The position numbers and the translations under genes were made by a program. 64,000 nucleotides of DNA from Pseudomonas sp. B33.4 (lineage in GTDB: Bacteria > Pseudomonadota > Gammaproteobacteria > Pseudomonadales > Pseudomonadaceae), in the NCBI RefSeq assembly GCF_034555375.1, contig NZ_CP140706.1, forward strand, positions 3,711,001 through 3,775,000, given 5' to 3'. Each line of letters opens with the position of its first letter. Within the stretch, counting starts at the first letter, position 1. The notes beneath the pieces were generated by a model, which worked only from the letters and a program-made list of their open reading frames with translations, ran no database searches and was not told where the DNA came from. This document shows, piece after piece, positions 51,668 through 60,384 of this stretch.

Positions 51668-52150
51668 ATGGAAGAAATCATCACCTACCGCACCGCCACT
51701 GCCGACGACGCGCTGGCAATGAGCGAACTGGGCCAATTGCTCAATTCGGTCCACCACGCCGCCCGCCCCGACATCTACGCCGCCGCGACCGATGATTTTG
51801 CCCGCGACTTGCCGCACTGGGCCGGGGTATTCGAAAAGCCCGGCCAGATTGCCTTCATCGCCAGTGTTGGGGATCAGCCCGCCGCATTCATTACGGCCAC
51901 CCTGTCCGCCAGTTCCGGCCCGTTGATGCAGCCGCAGAACGTGGTTCGCATCGGCTCAGTCTGTGTCGCCGAGCCGTTCTGGGGCAAAGGCATTGGCCGC
52001 GCACTGATTCAACGGGTAAAAGACTGGGCCATCGAGCAGAATGCGCAGGACTTGCGCCTGACGGTCTGGCCTTTCAACGAGCGCGCGGTGCGCATGTATG
52101 CCGAGTTCGGCTTCGAGACCCGCGCCCTGGAGATGGGCGTGCGTTTGTGA
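51668..52150 (+). CDS. GNAT family N-acetyltransferase
   Basis: 160-aa GNAT-fold protein: beta strands TYRTATADDALAMSEL, then VVRIGSVCVAEPFWGKGIGRALIQRVKDWA (motif A with the acetyl-CoA pyrophosphate loop, here GKGIGRA), and LRLTVWPFNERAVRMYAEFGFETRALEMGVRL (motif B). Substrate unknown. AGGAG lies 11 bases before this ATG and 2 before another at 51659; I prefer the later one. Confidence 0.88.
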   Translation: MEEIITYRTATADDALAMSELGQLLNSVHHAARPDIYAAATDDFARDLPHWAGVFEKPGQIAFIASVGDQPAAFITATLSASSGPLMQPQNVVRIGSVCVAEPFWGKGIGRALIQRVKDWAIEQNAQDLRLTVWPFNERAVRMYAEFGFETRALEMGVRL

Positions 52151-52317
52151 GGAGCGACCAACTCCGATCATGAATAACCCGGCAAAATATCAGCACGAAC
52201 CCTATCGAATGGTTCGATCCTGCCGACAACATGCGGGTGGCCTGCGCAAGACTGAACGACGCACGTCCATGCCTTTTACAAGAGCTACTTTCCATTACGA
52301 TTCAAGAGGCTGCACCC

Positions 52318-53859
52318 ATGAGCAATGCCTGGAACGAAGGTTATTTCACCGACGAAGGCTACACCTACAGCTATAGCCGGGAAATCAATCCGGTTTTCCA
52401 GCGTTACTGCCTGTTGTTGCGCGGCTTTGCCGGTCTGGACAATCCCGACGGCTATCACTGCGAACTCGGTTTTGGTCAGGGTGTGTCGATCAATATTCAC
52501 GCCACGGCCAGTCCTGCCGGCTTCGTCGGTACGGACTTCCACCCCGGTCAGGCAGCCCATGCCATTGAACTGGCAGCGCTTGGCAACAACGGTGCGCAGC
52601 TGTATGACGACAGCTTCGAGCAACTGCTGGCGCGCCATGATCTGCCGCAGTTCGACAGCATCAGCCTGCACGGCATCTGGACCTGGGTCAGCCGAGACAA
52701 CCAGAAACTGATCGTCGAATTCGCCCGGCGCCACCTCAAACCGGGTGGTCATCTGTACGTCAGCTACAACGCCTTCCCGGGCTGGTCGCCTTCGGCGCCG
52801 TTGCGCCAGTTGTTCAGCCTGCACGACCGCTTTGCCAGTCACTCGACGCGGCCGGATCAGCGCATCGATGCCGCGCTGCAGTTTTCCGAAGCGTTGCTGG
52901 CGGCCAACCCCAAGTACGCCATCGCCGCGCCGAGTCTGGGTGCCCGGCTGCAGACCATCAAAGGTCAGGACCGCCAATACGTCGCCCATGAATATTTCAA
53001 TCGCGACTGGAACTGCATGTATTTCGCCGACATGGTGGATGCGCTGGCCCCGGCCAAGCTCGATTACGTCACGACGGCGGTGCCGCTGGATTCGGTCGAC
53101 GTACTCAACCTGAGCGCCGAAGGCCTGGCCTTTCTCGACGGTATCGAGCACCCGATAATGCGCGAGCAGGCGCGTGACTACTTCGTCAACCAGGCTTTCC
53201 GTCGCGACCTGTACGTGCGCGGTGCCAACCGACTCAGCGCGACCGAGCGCCGGTCGCGCATGCTCAGTACGCGTTTTGTCCTTATGCAACCGGTAGAAAA
53301 CGTGGCGTCCAGCGTCACCGGCCCCGCAGGCGAAGCGTCACTGCAACCAGAAATTTATGGCCCGGTCCTCGATGCACTCGCGGGCCAGACCTATGAAGCC
53401 AAAACGATGCAGCAGTTGCTCGATGCAGTGTCGCCAATGGCCTATGACGATCTCGAACAAGCCATCGCCATCCTGGTCAGCATGGGCGCGGTAGCCCCGT
53501 GCCAGAGCGAAGCCGCCGAGGCGCTGGTTTACGAACGCTGCGCTGCGTTCAACCTGCAACTGTGCAAGCGCGCGCTGTTCAACGCCGACATTCAGGTGCT
53601 GAGCAGCCCGGTTACCGGTGGCGGCGTCACCGTCAGTCGTATCCAGCAACTGTTTCTGATTGCAATTCGTCAAGGCAAGCAGCACCCGGCGGAGTGGGCG
53701 CAACTGGCATGGAGCGTCATCGCCGAACAGAACGAAGTGTTGGTCAAGGACGGCAAAACGCTGACCACCGTCGACGCCAACATCGCCGCGCTGACCGAAC
53801 AGGCCCAGGCGTTTGCCGAGCAATCGCTGATTGTGCTGAGTGCTTTGAAAATCGTTTGA
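52318..53859 (+). CDS. SAM-dependent methyltransferase with methyltransferase regulatory domain
   Basis: 513-aa protein. Residues about 20-200 are a class I methyltransferase fold (YHCELGFGQGVSINIHA is the SAM-binding GxGxG-type motif; FVGTDFHPGQA acidic strand end; FDSISLHGIWTWVSRDNQ). The middle and C-terminal part (about 230-510) resembles the regulatory and winged-helix modules attached to PKMT-like methyltransferases (MREQARDYFVNQAFRRDLYVRG). Possible protein-lysine methyltransferase; target unknown. ATG at 52318 follows GAGG; upstream in-frame ATG at 52231 lacks coding character. Confidence 0.88.
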   Translation: MSNAWNEGYFTDEGYTYSYSREINPVFQRYCLLLRGFAGLDNPDGYHCELGFGQGVSINIHATASPAGFVGTDFHPGQAAHAIELAALGNNGAQLYDDSFEQLLARHDLPQFDSISLHGIWTWVSRDNQKLIVEFARRHLKPGGHLYVSYNAFPGWSPSAPLRQLFSLHDRFASHSTRPDQRIDAALQFSEALLAANPKYAIAAPSLGARLQTIKGQDRQYVAHEYFNRDWNCMYFADMVDALAPAKLDYVTTAVPLDSVDVLNLSAEGLAFLDGIEHPIMREQARDYFVNQAFRRDLYVRGANRLSATERRSRMLSTRFVLMQPVENVASSVTGPAGEASLQPEIYGPVLDALAGQTYEAKTMQQLLDAVSPMAYDDLEQAIAILVSMGAVAPCQSEAAEALVYERCAAFNLQLCKRALFNADIQVLSSPVTGGGVTVSRIQQLFLIAIRQGKQHPAEWAQLAWSVIAEQNEVLVKDGKTLTTVDANIAALTEQAQAFAEQSLIVLSALKIV

Positions 53860-53897
53860 TCGAGGTGGGTGGTGCGCAGTGGTGCGGGCAGAAAATC

Positions 53898-54386
53898 TTA
53901 ATCAAACGCCCCGTTGAGCACCTCATAAATCAGGCCGGTGGCCAGCGCGACCAGGATCAGATCCGTGCCCGCCTGCTGCCATTCGTAGCCATCGTAATGC
54001 GGCAGATGACCGACCAGCCGTCCATCGAGCTTTTTCGCGATACCGGGCGGCAATGGCTTGCCGCGTGCCAGGTTCTTTTGAATGCCCGGTGGCAGCGAGG
54101 GGCCCGGGCTCCAGTAGTCGCGATAGCCGCCAACAATCCCGAGCACATTGCCGCGATCAATGCTTGGGCCATGACTCCAGTCACCACCCGAGTTGTTGCC
54201 CTTGTTGCCGTTACCTTTCTGGTTACCGTGGCCCTGCATGTTCTGTGGATTGCCCTTGCCATTGCCCTGCCCCTGACCTTTTCCATTACCGGGATCAGCC
54301 AATGCCATCGCCGAACTGAAAACCAGGGCCAGGGAAGAAATCGTTGCAATCAACGTACGTGACTTGATCATGCGGCGCGCCTTCAT
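53898..54386 (-). CDS. CigR/RcnB-like exported protein
   Basis: 162-aa protein. Signal peptide about 1-32 (TLIATISSLALVFSSAMALA), then a Gly/Asn/Lys/Gln-rich low-complexity tract (about 33-75) and the CigR-type tail: LPPGIQKNLARGKPLPPGIAKKL, LPHYDGYEW and a C-terminal hydrophobic GTDLILVALATGLIYEVL. This pattern is the 'anti-virulence regulator CigR' family name used in databases. In Pseudomonas a membrane or envelope role is likely but not shown. AGGAG nine bases before ATG 54386. Confidence 0.85.
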   Translation of the reverse strand: MKARRMIKSRTLIATISSLALVFSSAMALADPGNGKGQGQGNGKGNPQNMQGHGNQKGNGNKGNNSGGDWSHGPSIDRGNVLGIVGGYRDYWSPGPSLPPGIQKNLARGKPLPPGIAKKLDGRLVGHLPHYDGYEWQQAGTDLILVALATGLIYEVLNGAFD

Positions 54387-54479
54387 GGTGGGATGCTCCT
54401 GTGTCATCTTGACGTTACACATCAGCTTAGTATATTCCGGCTGACCGATCGTCGATTAGGCCCAGCCCATCGACACCCG

Positions 54480-54584
54480 TCCGGAACGCGCATCATCTGG
54501 CTGCCGAAACGCTTCGGACATTTCTCGATCGAGATTCTTGAAGAGCAGGCGCTGGGAGCGTTTATCGAGGCGGCGTTTGCTTGA
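54480..54584 (+). pseudogene. possible 3' gene fragment
   Basis: An in-frame tail GTRIIWLPKRFGHFSIEILE continuing to EQALGAFIEAAFA and a TGA stop at 54584 reads like a real protein C-terminus, perhaps of a hydrolase, but no start or upstream coding sequence remains. It may be the remnant of a deleted gene or chance. Confidence 0.25.
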
Positions 54585-54655
54585 GGATGAAACTCCGCCA
54601 GCCCTGATCGATACGTCTACGCTCTCTCCATCCCCCCACGCTTGGAGACTTCGTC

Positions 54656-55564
54656 ATGACTCGTCCGCTACTGGCCGCCCTCGCCCTTATTGCCCTGAGT
54701 TTCCAGGCTTTGGCCGACGTCGCCCCCTTCCCGCCGACCTTCCACACTGAGGACATCAAGGTCGAAGGCGCGACAATGCACGTGCGTGTCGGTGGCAAAG
54801 GCCCGGCGGTTGTTTTGTTGCATGGTTTCGGGGATACCGGCGATATGTGGGCGCCGCTGGCGGCGGATCTGGCGCGCGATCACACCGTGGTGGTGCCGGA
54901 TCTGCGCGGCATGGGTTTGTCATCGATCCCACAGGGCGGCTACGACAAGAAAACCCAGGCCGGCGACATTCGTCAGGTGTTGAGCGCATTGAAGATCGAG
55001 CACTCGGTGGTCATCGGGCATGACATCGGCACCATGGTCGCGTTTGCCTATGCCGCGCGCTATCCAGAGCTGACCGAGCGCCTGGTGGTGATGGACGCAC
55101 CCGTCCCCGGCATCACGCCGTGGAACGACATTGTCCGCTCGCCGATGCTCTGGCACTTCGACTTCGGCGGCGCGGACATGGAGCGTCTGGTCGCCGGGCG
55201 CGAGCGCATCTACCTTGACCGCTTCTGGAACGAATTCGCCGGCACCCCGGCGAAAGTTGATGAAGGCACCCGCCAGCATTACGCCAAGCTTTACGCCCGC
55301 CCTGGCGCCATGCACGCCGCGTTCGCGCAGTTCCGCAGCATTCGTCAGGACGCCCTCGATAACGCTCCGGTCCTGCAGAAACACTTGAGCATGCCGGTAC
55401 TGGCCGTCGGTGGTGAAAAATCCTTCGGCAACAACGAAGCGATCGTCATGCGCAATGCTGCGGACAACGTCACCGAGGTGGTCATTCCAGCAGCCGGACA
55501 TTGGCTGATGGAAGAAGCCCCGGCGCCGACCATCAAAGCTGTACGCGACTTCATCGCAATGTGA
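54656..55564 (+). CDS. exported alpha/beta hydrolase, Cif/epoxide-hydrolase-like
   Basis: 302-aa secreted or periplasmic hydrolase. Signal peptide 1-20 (LLAALALIALSFQALA). Nucleophile elbow VIGHDIGTM carries Asp, as in epoxide hydrolases and haloalkane dehalogenases; oxyanion motif LLHGFGD, catalytic His in AAGHWLMEE. The cap region LWHFDFGGADMERLVAGRERIYLDRFWNEF aligns well with the P. aeruginosa Cif epoxide hydrolase. Where Cif has the ring-opening Tyr pair (FEYYR) this protein reads FAQFR, and the Cif acid Glu (MEAP) is Asp (MDAP). Substrate may therefore differ. GGAG precedes the ATG. Confidence 0.9.
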   Translation: MTRPLLAALALIALSFQALADVAPFPPTFHTEDIKVEGATMHVRVGGKGPAVVLLHGFGDTGDMWAPLAADLARDHTVVVPDLRGMGLSSIPQGGYDKKTQAGDIRQVLSALKIEHSVVIGHDIGTMVAFAYAARYPELTERLVVMDAPVPGITPWNDIVRSPMLWHFDFGGADMERLVAGRERIYLDRFWNEFAGTPAKVDEGTRQHYAKLYARPGAMHAAFAQFRSIRQDALDNAPVLQKHLSMPVLAVGGEKSFGNNEAIVMRNAADNVTEVVIPAAGHWLMEEAPAPTIKAVRDFIAM

Positions 55565-55632
55565 GGAATTGGCATTGCCTTGGCCCTAGGCTTACGTCAG
55601 GATTCGCCCCTTTTCGAGCGAAAGGAGCAAAC

Positions 55633-55956
55633 GTGGAGCGTCTATTCGTTTATGGAACCCTGGGACCAGGGCGCCCGAATGAGCATGTCATGCTGAACAT
55701 CGGCGGCACATGGCAAACCGCCTCGGTCAAGGGCCGTTTGGCTCAGGCAGGCTGGGGCGCGGAAATGGGCTTCCCGGGGCTGGTGATTGCCGACGATGGC
55801 GACGATATCCAAGGCTACGTTTTCTCGTCGGAAAACTTCGCCGCACATTGGGCGGGCCTCGATGAGTTCGAAGGCGGCGAATACCAGCGTGTTCTGACGC
55901 AGGTGACACTCGCTGACGGCTCGCCCCTTGATGCGTACGTTTACGCCCTTCGCTAA
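55633..55956 (+). CDS. gamma-glutamylcyclotransferase-family protein
   Basis: 107-aa protein with the family signature LFVYGTLGPGRPNE at the N-terminus and LDEFEGGEYQRVLTQVTL in the second half, with Glu in the position of the catalytic acid (DEFEG). These small AIG2/GGCT-like proteins act on gamma-glutamyl or similar amides. GTG at 55633 has AAGGAG six bases upstream. Followed by the DUF2986 gene after 33 bp. Confidence 0.9.
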   Translation: MERLFVYGTLGPGRPNEHVMLNIGGTWQTASVKGRLAQAGWGAEMGFPGLVIADDGDDIQGYVFSSENFAAHWAGLDEFEGGEYQRVLTQVTLADGSPLDAYVYALR

Positions 55957-55989
55957 CCGATATTCAAACTTGCAGACCGGGTAGAAAAC

Positions 55990-56145
55990 ATGAATCGTCA
56001 AAAGAAACTCAAGCAGTTGTTCAAGGAAAAGGCCAAAAAGGCCAGCGCCAAACTGGCGCCGAAAAAGCCCAAGTACATCAGCAAGGCTGACCGGGCGAAA
56101 CTGGAAGCTGAAGCCGCAGAGCCAGTCGAAACCAGCGAAAGCTGA
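55990..56145 (+). CDS. DUF2986 small basic protein
   Basis: 51-aa very basic protein MNRQKKLKQLFKEKAKKASA... continuing KLAPKKPKYISKADRAKLEAE and an acidic tail, matching the DUF2986 family of about 50-aa Lys-rich proteins (KYISKADR motif). Too short to be flagged by length filters. Lies 33 bp after the cyclotransferase gene in the same direction. Function unknown; RNA or ribosome binding is a guess from charge. Confidence 0.85.
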   Translation: MNRQKKLKQLFKEKAKKASAKLAPKKPKYISKADRAKLEAEAAEPVETSES

Positions 56146-56157
56146 AATTCCCCTCAG

Positions 56158-56556
56158 CTACAACGGCAACGGCCGATCCTGCACTACTCGTTTCATCACC
56201 AGCGTCGAGGTCAGCCGCTGCACGTTGGGCAAGGTCGACAGGCTTTCGTCATACAGACGCTGGAACGCAGGCAAGTCCTCAGTGATGACGTGCAGCAAGT
56301 AATCCGGTTCGCCAAACAGCCTTTGCGCATCGACCACTTGTGCAATGTCCAGCAGCGCCGTTTCGAAGGCCTCGACCGCTGGCCGGTCACCCTCACGCAA
56401 CGTGACAAAGACCATCGCAGAGAAATTGAGGCCGAGTGCGGTAGGGTCCAGTTGCGCGCGATAGCCCAGCAGCACACCGGACTCTTCCAGCGCCCGCACG
56501 CGACCTATTCTGGCTAAACGATCGCTCATGAACGGCACCTGTCCGAGAATCGCCAA
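56158..56556 (-). CDS. Lrp/AsnC family regulator with damaged HTH
   Basis: The C-terminal ligand-binding (RAM) half is intact: GVLLGYRAQLDPTALGLNFSAMVFVTL, GEPDYLLHVITEDLPAFQRLY and ending NVQRLTSTLVMKRVV. The N-terminal HTH is abnormal. Only about 25 residues (from TTG at 56556) precede VRALEESGV, and roughly seven to nine residues expected between LARI and GRVRALE are missing, removing the recognition-helix region. DNA binding is probably lost, so this may be a pseudogene. No frameshifted remainder of the HTH is found upstream. Confidence 0.65.
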   Translation of the reverse strand: MAILGQVPFMSDRLARIGRVRALEESGVLLGYRAQLDPTALGLNFSAMVFVTLREGDRPAVEAFETALLDIAQVVDAQRLFGEPDYLLHVITEDLPAFQRLYDESLSTLPNVQRLTSTLVMKRVVQDRPLPL

Positions 56557-56733
56557 TCTGCATACAGACCAACGTCAAACGTTTGCATACCTTTCAACGC
56601 AACAGATCCACCAACTTGCCCTGCGAAACCCGTAGGCCGATGGTTCCATGAATCCACCTCGAAATGGATCTTTCCTTAACGTGCTGCCACCCTAAACTGA
56701 CCGCACTCCCCAGATCGACCAGGAACGGAAACC

Positions 56734-57306
56734 ATGCCTTTGCGCACCTTCGACTGCCAACCCGTCCTTGATGGAAGCACGCTGAAACTCAGGGCGTTGA
56801 TCTTCAGTGATTTTCAAGCACTGTTTCTGGCGGCCAGTGATCCACTCATCTGGGCCGGTCACCCCGCCAGCGATCGCTATGAACGGCCAGTGTTTGAAGC
56901 ATACTTTGCTGCACGCCTGGCCAGCGCAAAAGCACTCGCCGTCATCGATAAGGAGTCGGGGCAGATCGTGGGGATGTCCAGCTACTACACGCCGCCGGAT
57001 CAACCCGCGAGTATCGCCATCGGCTATACCTTTCTGGTGCGGGCGAAATGGGGTGGCGATGCCAATCGTGAGTTGAAGCGACTGATGCTGGAACATGCCT
57101 TCAAGGTCTACGACACCGTCTATTTCCACGTCGGCCCCGCCAACCTTCGCTCGCAAAAAGCGCTGTTGAAAATCGGCGCCGGGCACTTGTATGACGCCGA
57201 ATTGAACCTTTCCGGGGCACCTGCCCTGTGCAAGTGCTACGGGTTATCCAGAGCACAGTGGCTGGCGGACCCGAAGGCGCAGCAGCATGGCGTGCACGTG
57301 CCCTGA
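56734..57306 (+). CDS. GNAT acetyltransferase (RimJ/RimL-like)
   Basis: 190-aa protein of the Acetyltransf_3 type: LKLRALIFSDFQALFLAASDPLIWAGHPA at the N-terminus, IAIGYTFLVRAKWGGDANRELKRLML (GNAT motif A, G-G-x-x-N-x-E-x-K pattern) and FHVGPANLRSQKALLKIGA (motif B). Such enzymes acetylate protein N-termini or small amines. AGGAA precedes the ATG. Its 3' end overlaps the convergent EamA gene by 63 bp. Confidence 0.88.
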   Translation: MPLRTFDCQPVLDGSTLKLRALIFSDFQALFLAASDPLIWAGHPASDRYERPVFEAYFAARLASAKALAVIDKESGQIVGMSSYYTPPDQPASIAIGYTFLVRAKWGGDANRELKRLMLEHAFKVYDTVYFHVGPANLRSQKALLKIGAGHLYDAELNLSGAPALCKCYGLSRAQWLADPKAQQHGVHVP

Positions 57307-58143
57307 TCCCAAGGGGATCGCGAGTAACACCAGCAAGATCGAAAGCCAGTCAAAGAGGCTTGGATACTGGCCGAAAATCGCTATCGAACTGAAGATCCCA
57401 AACAGGGGAATCAACAGTGACAACGGCGCGACGCGCGAAATCGGGTATTCGCGCAACAGCAGGTTCCATCCCCAATAACTGAAGTGCGTCGCCGCGAAGA
57501 CCTGAAACGCGAGCGAAAAAACGGTCATCGCATTGAGCTGCGACGGCAGCGCAGTGAACGGTGCCGAACCGTGCAGCAGCCATGTCAGCAGCATGAGCGG
57601 GATCGGAGGAAACACGCTGGCCCACACCACAAACGCAAAGATCTCACGCACCTTCGAGACCTTGATCACGACGTTGCCGATGCTCCACGCCAGGGCGCTG
57701 CCAATGACCAGTGCCAAACCGGCCGTCGAGGCGTCGCCGGGCCGACTCAGTACGATGCCTGTCAGGCCTGATGCGGCCAGCAAGGTGCCAAGCCATTGCA
57801 GCCGTTCCAAACGTTCGCCGAAAAAAACCACACCCCAGCCCAAAGTGAAAAACGCACTGAACTGGATCAGCAGCGATGCGGTTCCGGGGGGCACGCCCCA
57901 CGCGATGCCCAGGTTGATCAATGCCCACATGGCCACACCGAAAATCAATCCGTAGGCAGCCAGCCAGCGAAACGCCACGCGTGGACGCTCGACGAAGAAC
58001 ACCCAAGGCAAGGCAGCCAACGTGAAACGTAGCGCGGTGAGCAACAGCGGGTCGATCGCGGCCAGTCCGAGTTTGGTCACGGGGAAGTTCAATCCCCAGA
58101 CAGCCGTCACCAGAACGGCGAGTAGCAGATGTTTCTTTTGCAT
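57244..58143 (-). CDS. EamA/DMT family transporter
   Basis: 299-aa membrane protein with ten helices in two EamA repeats: LLLAVLVTAVWGLNFPVTKLGL ... LPWVFFVERPRV and GLALVIGSALAWSIGNVVIK ... LSLLIPLFGIFSSIAIFGQYP. Drug/metabolite exporters of this type move amino acids or small metabolites. It is divergent from the AraC regulator at 58252, an arrangement typical of regulator-exporter pairs. GGGAAAG precedes the ATG. Confidence 0.92.
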   Translation of the reverse strand: MQKKHLLLAVLVTAVWGLNFPVTKLGLAAIDPLLLTALRFTLAALPWVFFVERPRVAFRWLAAYGLIFGVAMWALINLGIAWGVPPGTASLLIQFSAFFTLGWGVVFFGERLERLQWLGTLLAASGLTGIVLSRPGDASTAGLALVIGSALAWSIGNVVIKVSKVREIFAFVVWASVFPPIPLMLLTWLLHGSAPFTALPSQLNAMTVFSLAFQVFAATHFSYWGWNLLLREYPISRVAPLSLLIPLFGIFSSIAIFGQYPSLFDWLSILLVLLAIPLGSGHVHAMLLRLRVRQPLCSG

Positions 58144-58251
58144 GTTCGATCTTTCCCGGTGCCGAGCGGAAGTACTCGGACGCGGAGAAATATGCAGGCA
58201 ATTGTCATGGCCTGCTTTCAGTCACAGGCCAACTTTCATTAGAATCGGGCC

Positions 58252-59019
58252 ATGCGAGAAATCACCCGCCATCCCTATCAAAACACCCCGCGCGATGCCG
58301 TCGTGACCGCCATCGATTACGCGGATGGCACGCTGTTCCCGCTGCACGATCATCAGCGCGGCCAATTTGCCTACGCCGCCAGCGGCGTCATCACCGTTTT
58401 TACCGATGACGGCAACTGGGTCGTGCCGCCGCAACGTGGCATCTGGGTTCCTGCGCAACTGCCGCACTCCATGCAAATGCGCGGGCCGGTTACGCTGCAC
58501 AACACCTACATCCGCAAACAAGCGGCGCAGCGCCTCGGTCTGCCGGGGCAATGCCAGGTGCTGGATGTGTCGCCGTTATTGCGCCATCTGCTGTTGAAAG
58601 CCATCGATGTACCGGCGCGCTATTCCACGCAAGGGCATGACGGCCATTTGATGGGATTGCTGCTGCACGAAATCGCCAGCATGCCCGTGCTTTCGCTCAA
58701 TGCGCCGTTGCCGGCAGAGCCACGACTGGCGGCCGTGTGCCGGGCGTTTCTGCAGCAGCCTTCGCTGGAGGTCGGTATCGACGACATGGCGCAACGTGCA
58801 GGAATGAGCCGACGCACCTTTACCCGACATTTTCGATTGCACACCGGGATCAGCTTTATCGAATGGCGGCAGCAAGCCTGCCTGCTGGCGGCGATTGTCA
58901 TGCTGGGCAAAGGTCAGTCGGTCACACAAGTCGCCATGGACTTGGGCTACAGCAGCTCCAGTGCGTTTGCGACGGTATTCAAGCAAGTGCTGGGGGAAGT
59001 ACCAAGTCGCTACTTTTAG
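58252..59019 (+). CDS. AraC family regulator with cupin sensor domain
   Basis: 255-aa regulator. N-terminal cupin about 10-90 (LFPLHDHQRGQFAYAASGVITV, GIWVPAQLPHSMQM) and C-terminal AraC HTH about 155-250 (IDDMAQRAGMSRRTFTRHFRLHTGISFIEWRQQACLL, VTQVAMDLGYSSSSAFATVFKQVLG). Divergent from the EamA exporter with about 108 bp between, so it probably controls it. Its stop overlaps the convergent methyltransferase gene by 4 bp. Confidence 0.92.
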   Translation: MREITRHPYQNTPRDAVVTAIDYADGTLFPLHDHQRGQFAYAASGVITVFTDDGNWVVPPQRGIWVPAQLPHSMQMRGPVTLHNTYIRKQAAQRLGLPGQCQVLDVSPLLRHLLLKAIDVPARYSTQGHDGHLMGLLLHEIASMPVLSLNAPLPAEPRLAAVCRAFLQQPSLEVGIDDMAQRAGMSRRTFTRHFRLHTGISFIEWRQQACLLAAIVMLGKGQSVTQVAMDLGYSSSSAFATVFKQVLGEVPSRYF

Positions 59020-59726
59020 AGGCTGTCGCTTTTACACGCCAGCCACGCCCCCCAGAACAAACTGCTGAAAAACCGCGTCGCCTCGCCAAACCCGGCCTCA
59101 CGCAGCAACGCCTGAACCGCCGCCTCGGAGTGCGGCGGATCGGCGCCTTGCAGAATCTTGCCAAGCTTGGCCTTCACCTCCTCCGCGCTCGCCCCCTGCT
59201 GCCGCCAGCGCTGCCCCCACGCTTGCAGCAATAACGGTTGACTGGCATAGGCGTAATGGTTGCCCGCGACAATCAGCGGCGCGCCCGGCTTGAGACGTGC
59301 CTGAATCGATTGCAGGATCTGGCGCTTGGGATCGTCACCGTTCAGATGATGGAGCACACCGATCAACGTCGCCGCGTCGAATGACGCATCGGCGGGCAGG
59401 TCGTCGACATGCCCGAGATGAACCTGCGTCCGATGCAGCAAGTCGTTGGCCTGCAGATGCTGCACGGCGGCTTCCAGCATCGGCGCGGAAGGATCAACGG
59501 CAATGAAACGCCACTGCGGTTCCAGCGCCGCCATCGCAATGATTTCCTGCGCCGTACCGCCGGCGCCGACCACCAGTATGTTGGCCGGGCGCGAACCGAG
59601 ACTGGCGGCCAACATGCACGCCGCCAGATCGTGACAGGCATCGTAGCCGGCCAGGGCGATGCGACTTTGTCGGGCGTATTCGCTGGCGCGGGAGGTGTCG
59701 AATTTTTCTGCTGATGTTGGGTTCAC
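59016..59726 (-). CDS. class I SAM-dependent methyltransferase
   Basis: 236-aa methyltransferase: ILVVGAGGTAQEIIAMAAL (motif I), WRFIAVDPSAPMLEAA (motif II), GHVDDLPADASFDAATLIGVLHHL (motif III/IV), RLKPGAPLIVAGN (motif VI). GTG start at 59726 has AAGGAG eight bases upstream. Resembles small-molecule or UbiE-like methyltransferases. No partner gene indicates the substrate. Confidence 0.9.
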   Translation of the reverse strand: MNPTSAEKFDTSRASEYARQSRIALAGYDACHDLAACMLAASLGSRPANILVVGAGGTAQEIIAMAALEPQWRFIAVDPSAPMLEAAVQHLQANDLLHRTQVHLGHVDDLPADASFDAATLIGVLHHLNGDDPKRQILQSIQARLKPGAPLIVAGNHYAYASQPLLLQAWGQRWRQQGASAEEVKAKLGKILQGADPPHSEAAVQALLREAGFGEATRFFSSLFWGAWLACKSDSL

Positions 59727-59940
59727 GACGAGACTCCTTTCTGTTTCAGAGAAAACTACGCTGACACGCCAGATAAGAAAAATTCATTAATTTCATGCCA
59801 TGCATTCCACTCGGGAATGCCGCGCGCACCCCAGTCATTAACCCCATCAATAACAACCATTAATTCAATGAAGTTCTCTTATCGATCCTGCGGCGTAAGA
59901 TCGGCTCCAGACAAACCCACTACACCACGGAGCACTCATC

Positions 59941-60216
59941 ATGAAACGCCAAGCACTTTTCAGCATCGCTTTCTCGCTCTTCGCCCTGAATGCTTTTGCC
60001 GATGCCCCTGCCACTCAGACCGATCCACTGTTCAGCGACGCAGTAGCCGCCGCGACCCAGACCGATCCACTGTTCAGCGATGCAGTAGCCGCCGCGACCC
60101 AGACTGATCCACTGTTCAGCGACGCGGTAGCCGCCGCAACCGAAACCGATCCGCTGTTCAGCGATGCCGTCGCCGAAGGTGGTTCAGACCGTTTGATTGA
60201 ACGCCGCGCCGTCTGA
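59941..60216 (+). CDS. exported peptide with four 14-residue tandem repeats
   Basis: 91-aa protein. Signal peptide 1-20 (QALFSIAFSLFALNAFA), then four copies of the 14-mer AT(Q/E)TDPLFSDAVA(A/E) at residues 24-37, 38-51, 52-65 and 66-79, and a short tail GGSDRLIERRAV. After cleavage it would be an acidic, periplasmic or secreted peptide of repeated DPLFSDAVA units. No known family recognised. GGAG precedes the ATG and a strong terminator follows, so it is a discrete transcription unit. Confidence 0.8.
   Translation: MKRQALFSIAFSLFALNAFADAPATQTDPLFSDAVAAATQTDPLFSDAVAAATQTDPLFSDAVAAATETDPLFSDAVAEGGSDRLIERRAV
60010..60177 (+). repeat. four in-frame 42-bp tandem repeats
   Basis: Units at 60010-60051, 60052-60093, 60094-60135 and 60136-60177 encode the 14-residue repeats of the exported peptide. 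The first three are nearly identical; the last has diverged. Copy number may vary between strains. Confidence 0.95.
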
Positions 60217-60248
60217 ATGCAGCGCTTCATCGCCGTCACCGAAGAAAG

Positions 60249-60276
60249 GCCCGACCTCACCCGTCGGGCTTTTTTC
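60249..60276 (+). terminator. Rho-independent terminator after the repeat-peptide gene
   Basis: GCCCGAC / GTCGGGC stem with a 7-base loop followed by TTTTTT. Confidence 0.88.
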
Positions 60277-60384
60277 GTTTTGAAACTCTGCTCACCGGCC
60301 CTGCTCTGCCCAAAAGTTTTCCTCCTCGATCGGCTCGATCACCTAACCTCATAGACTGTGTGATTCATTCGAGCCGCCTCACCC

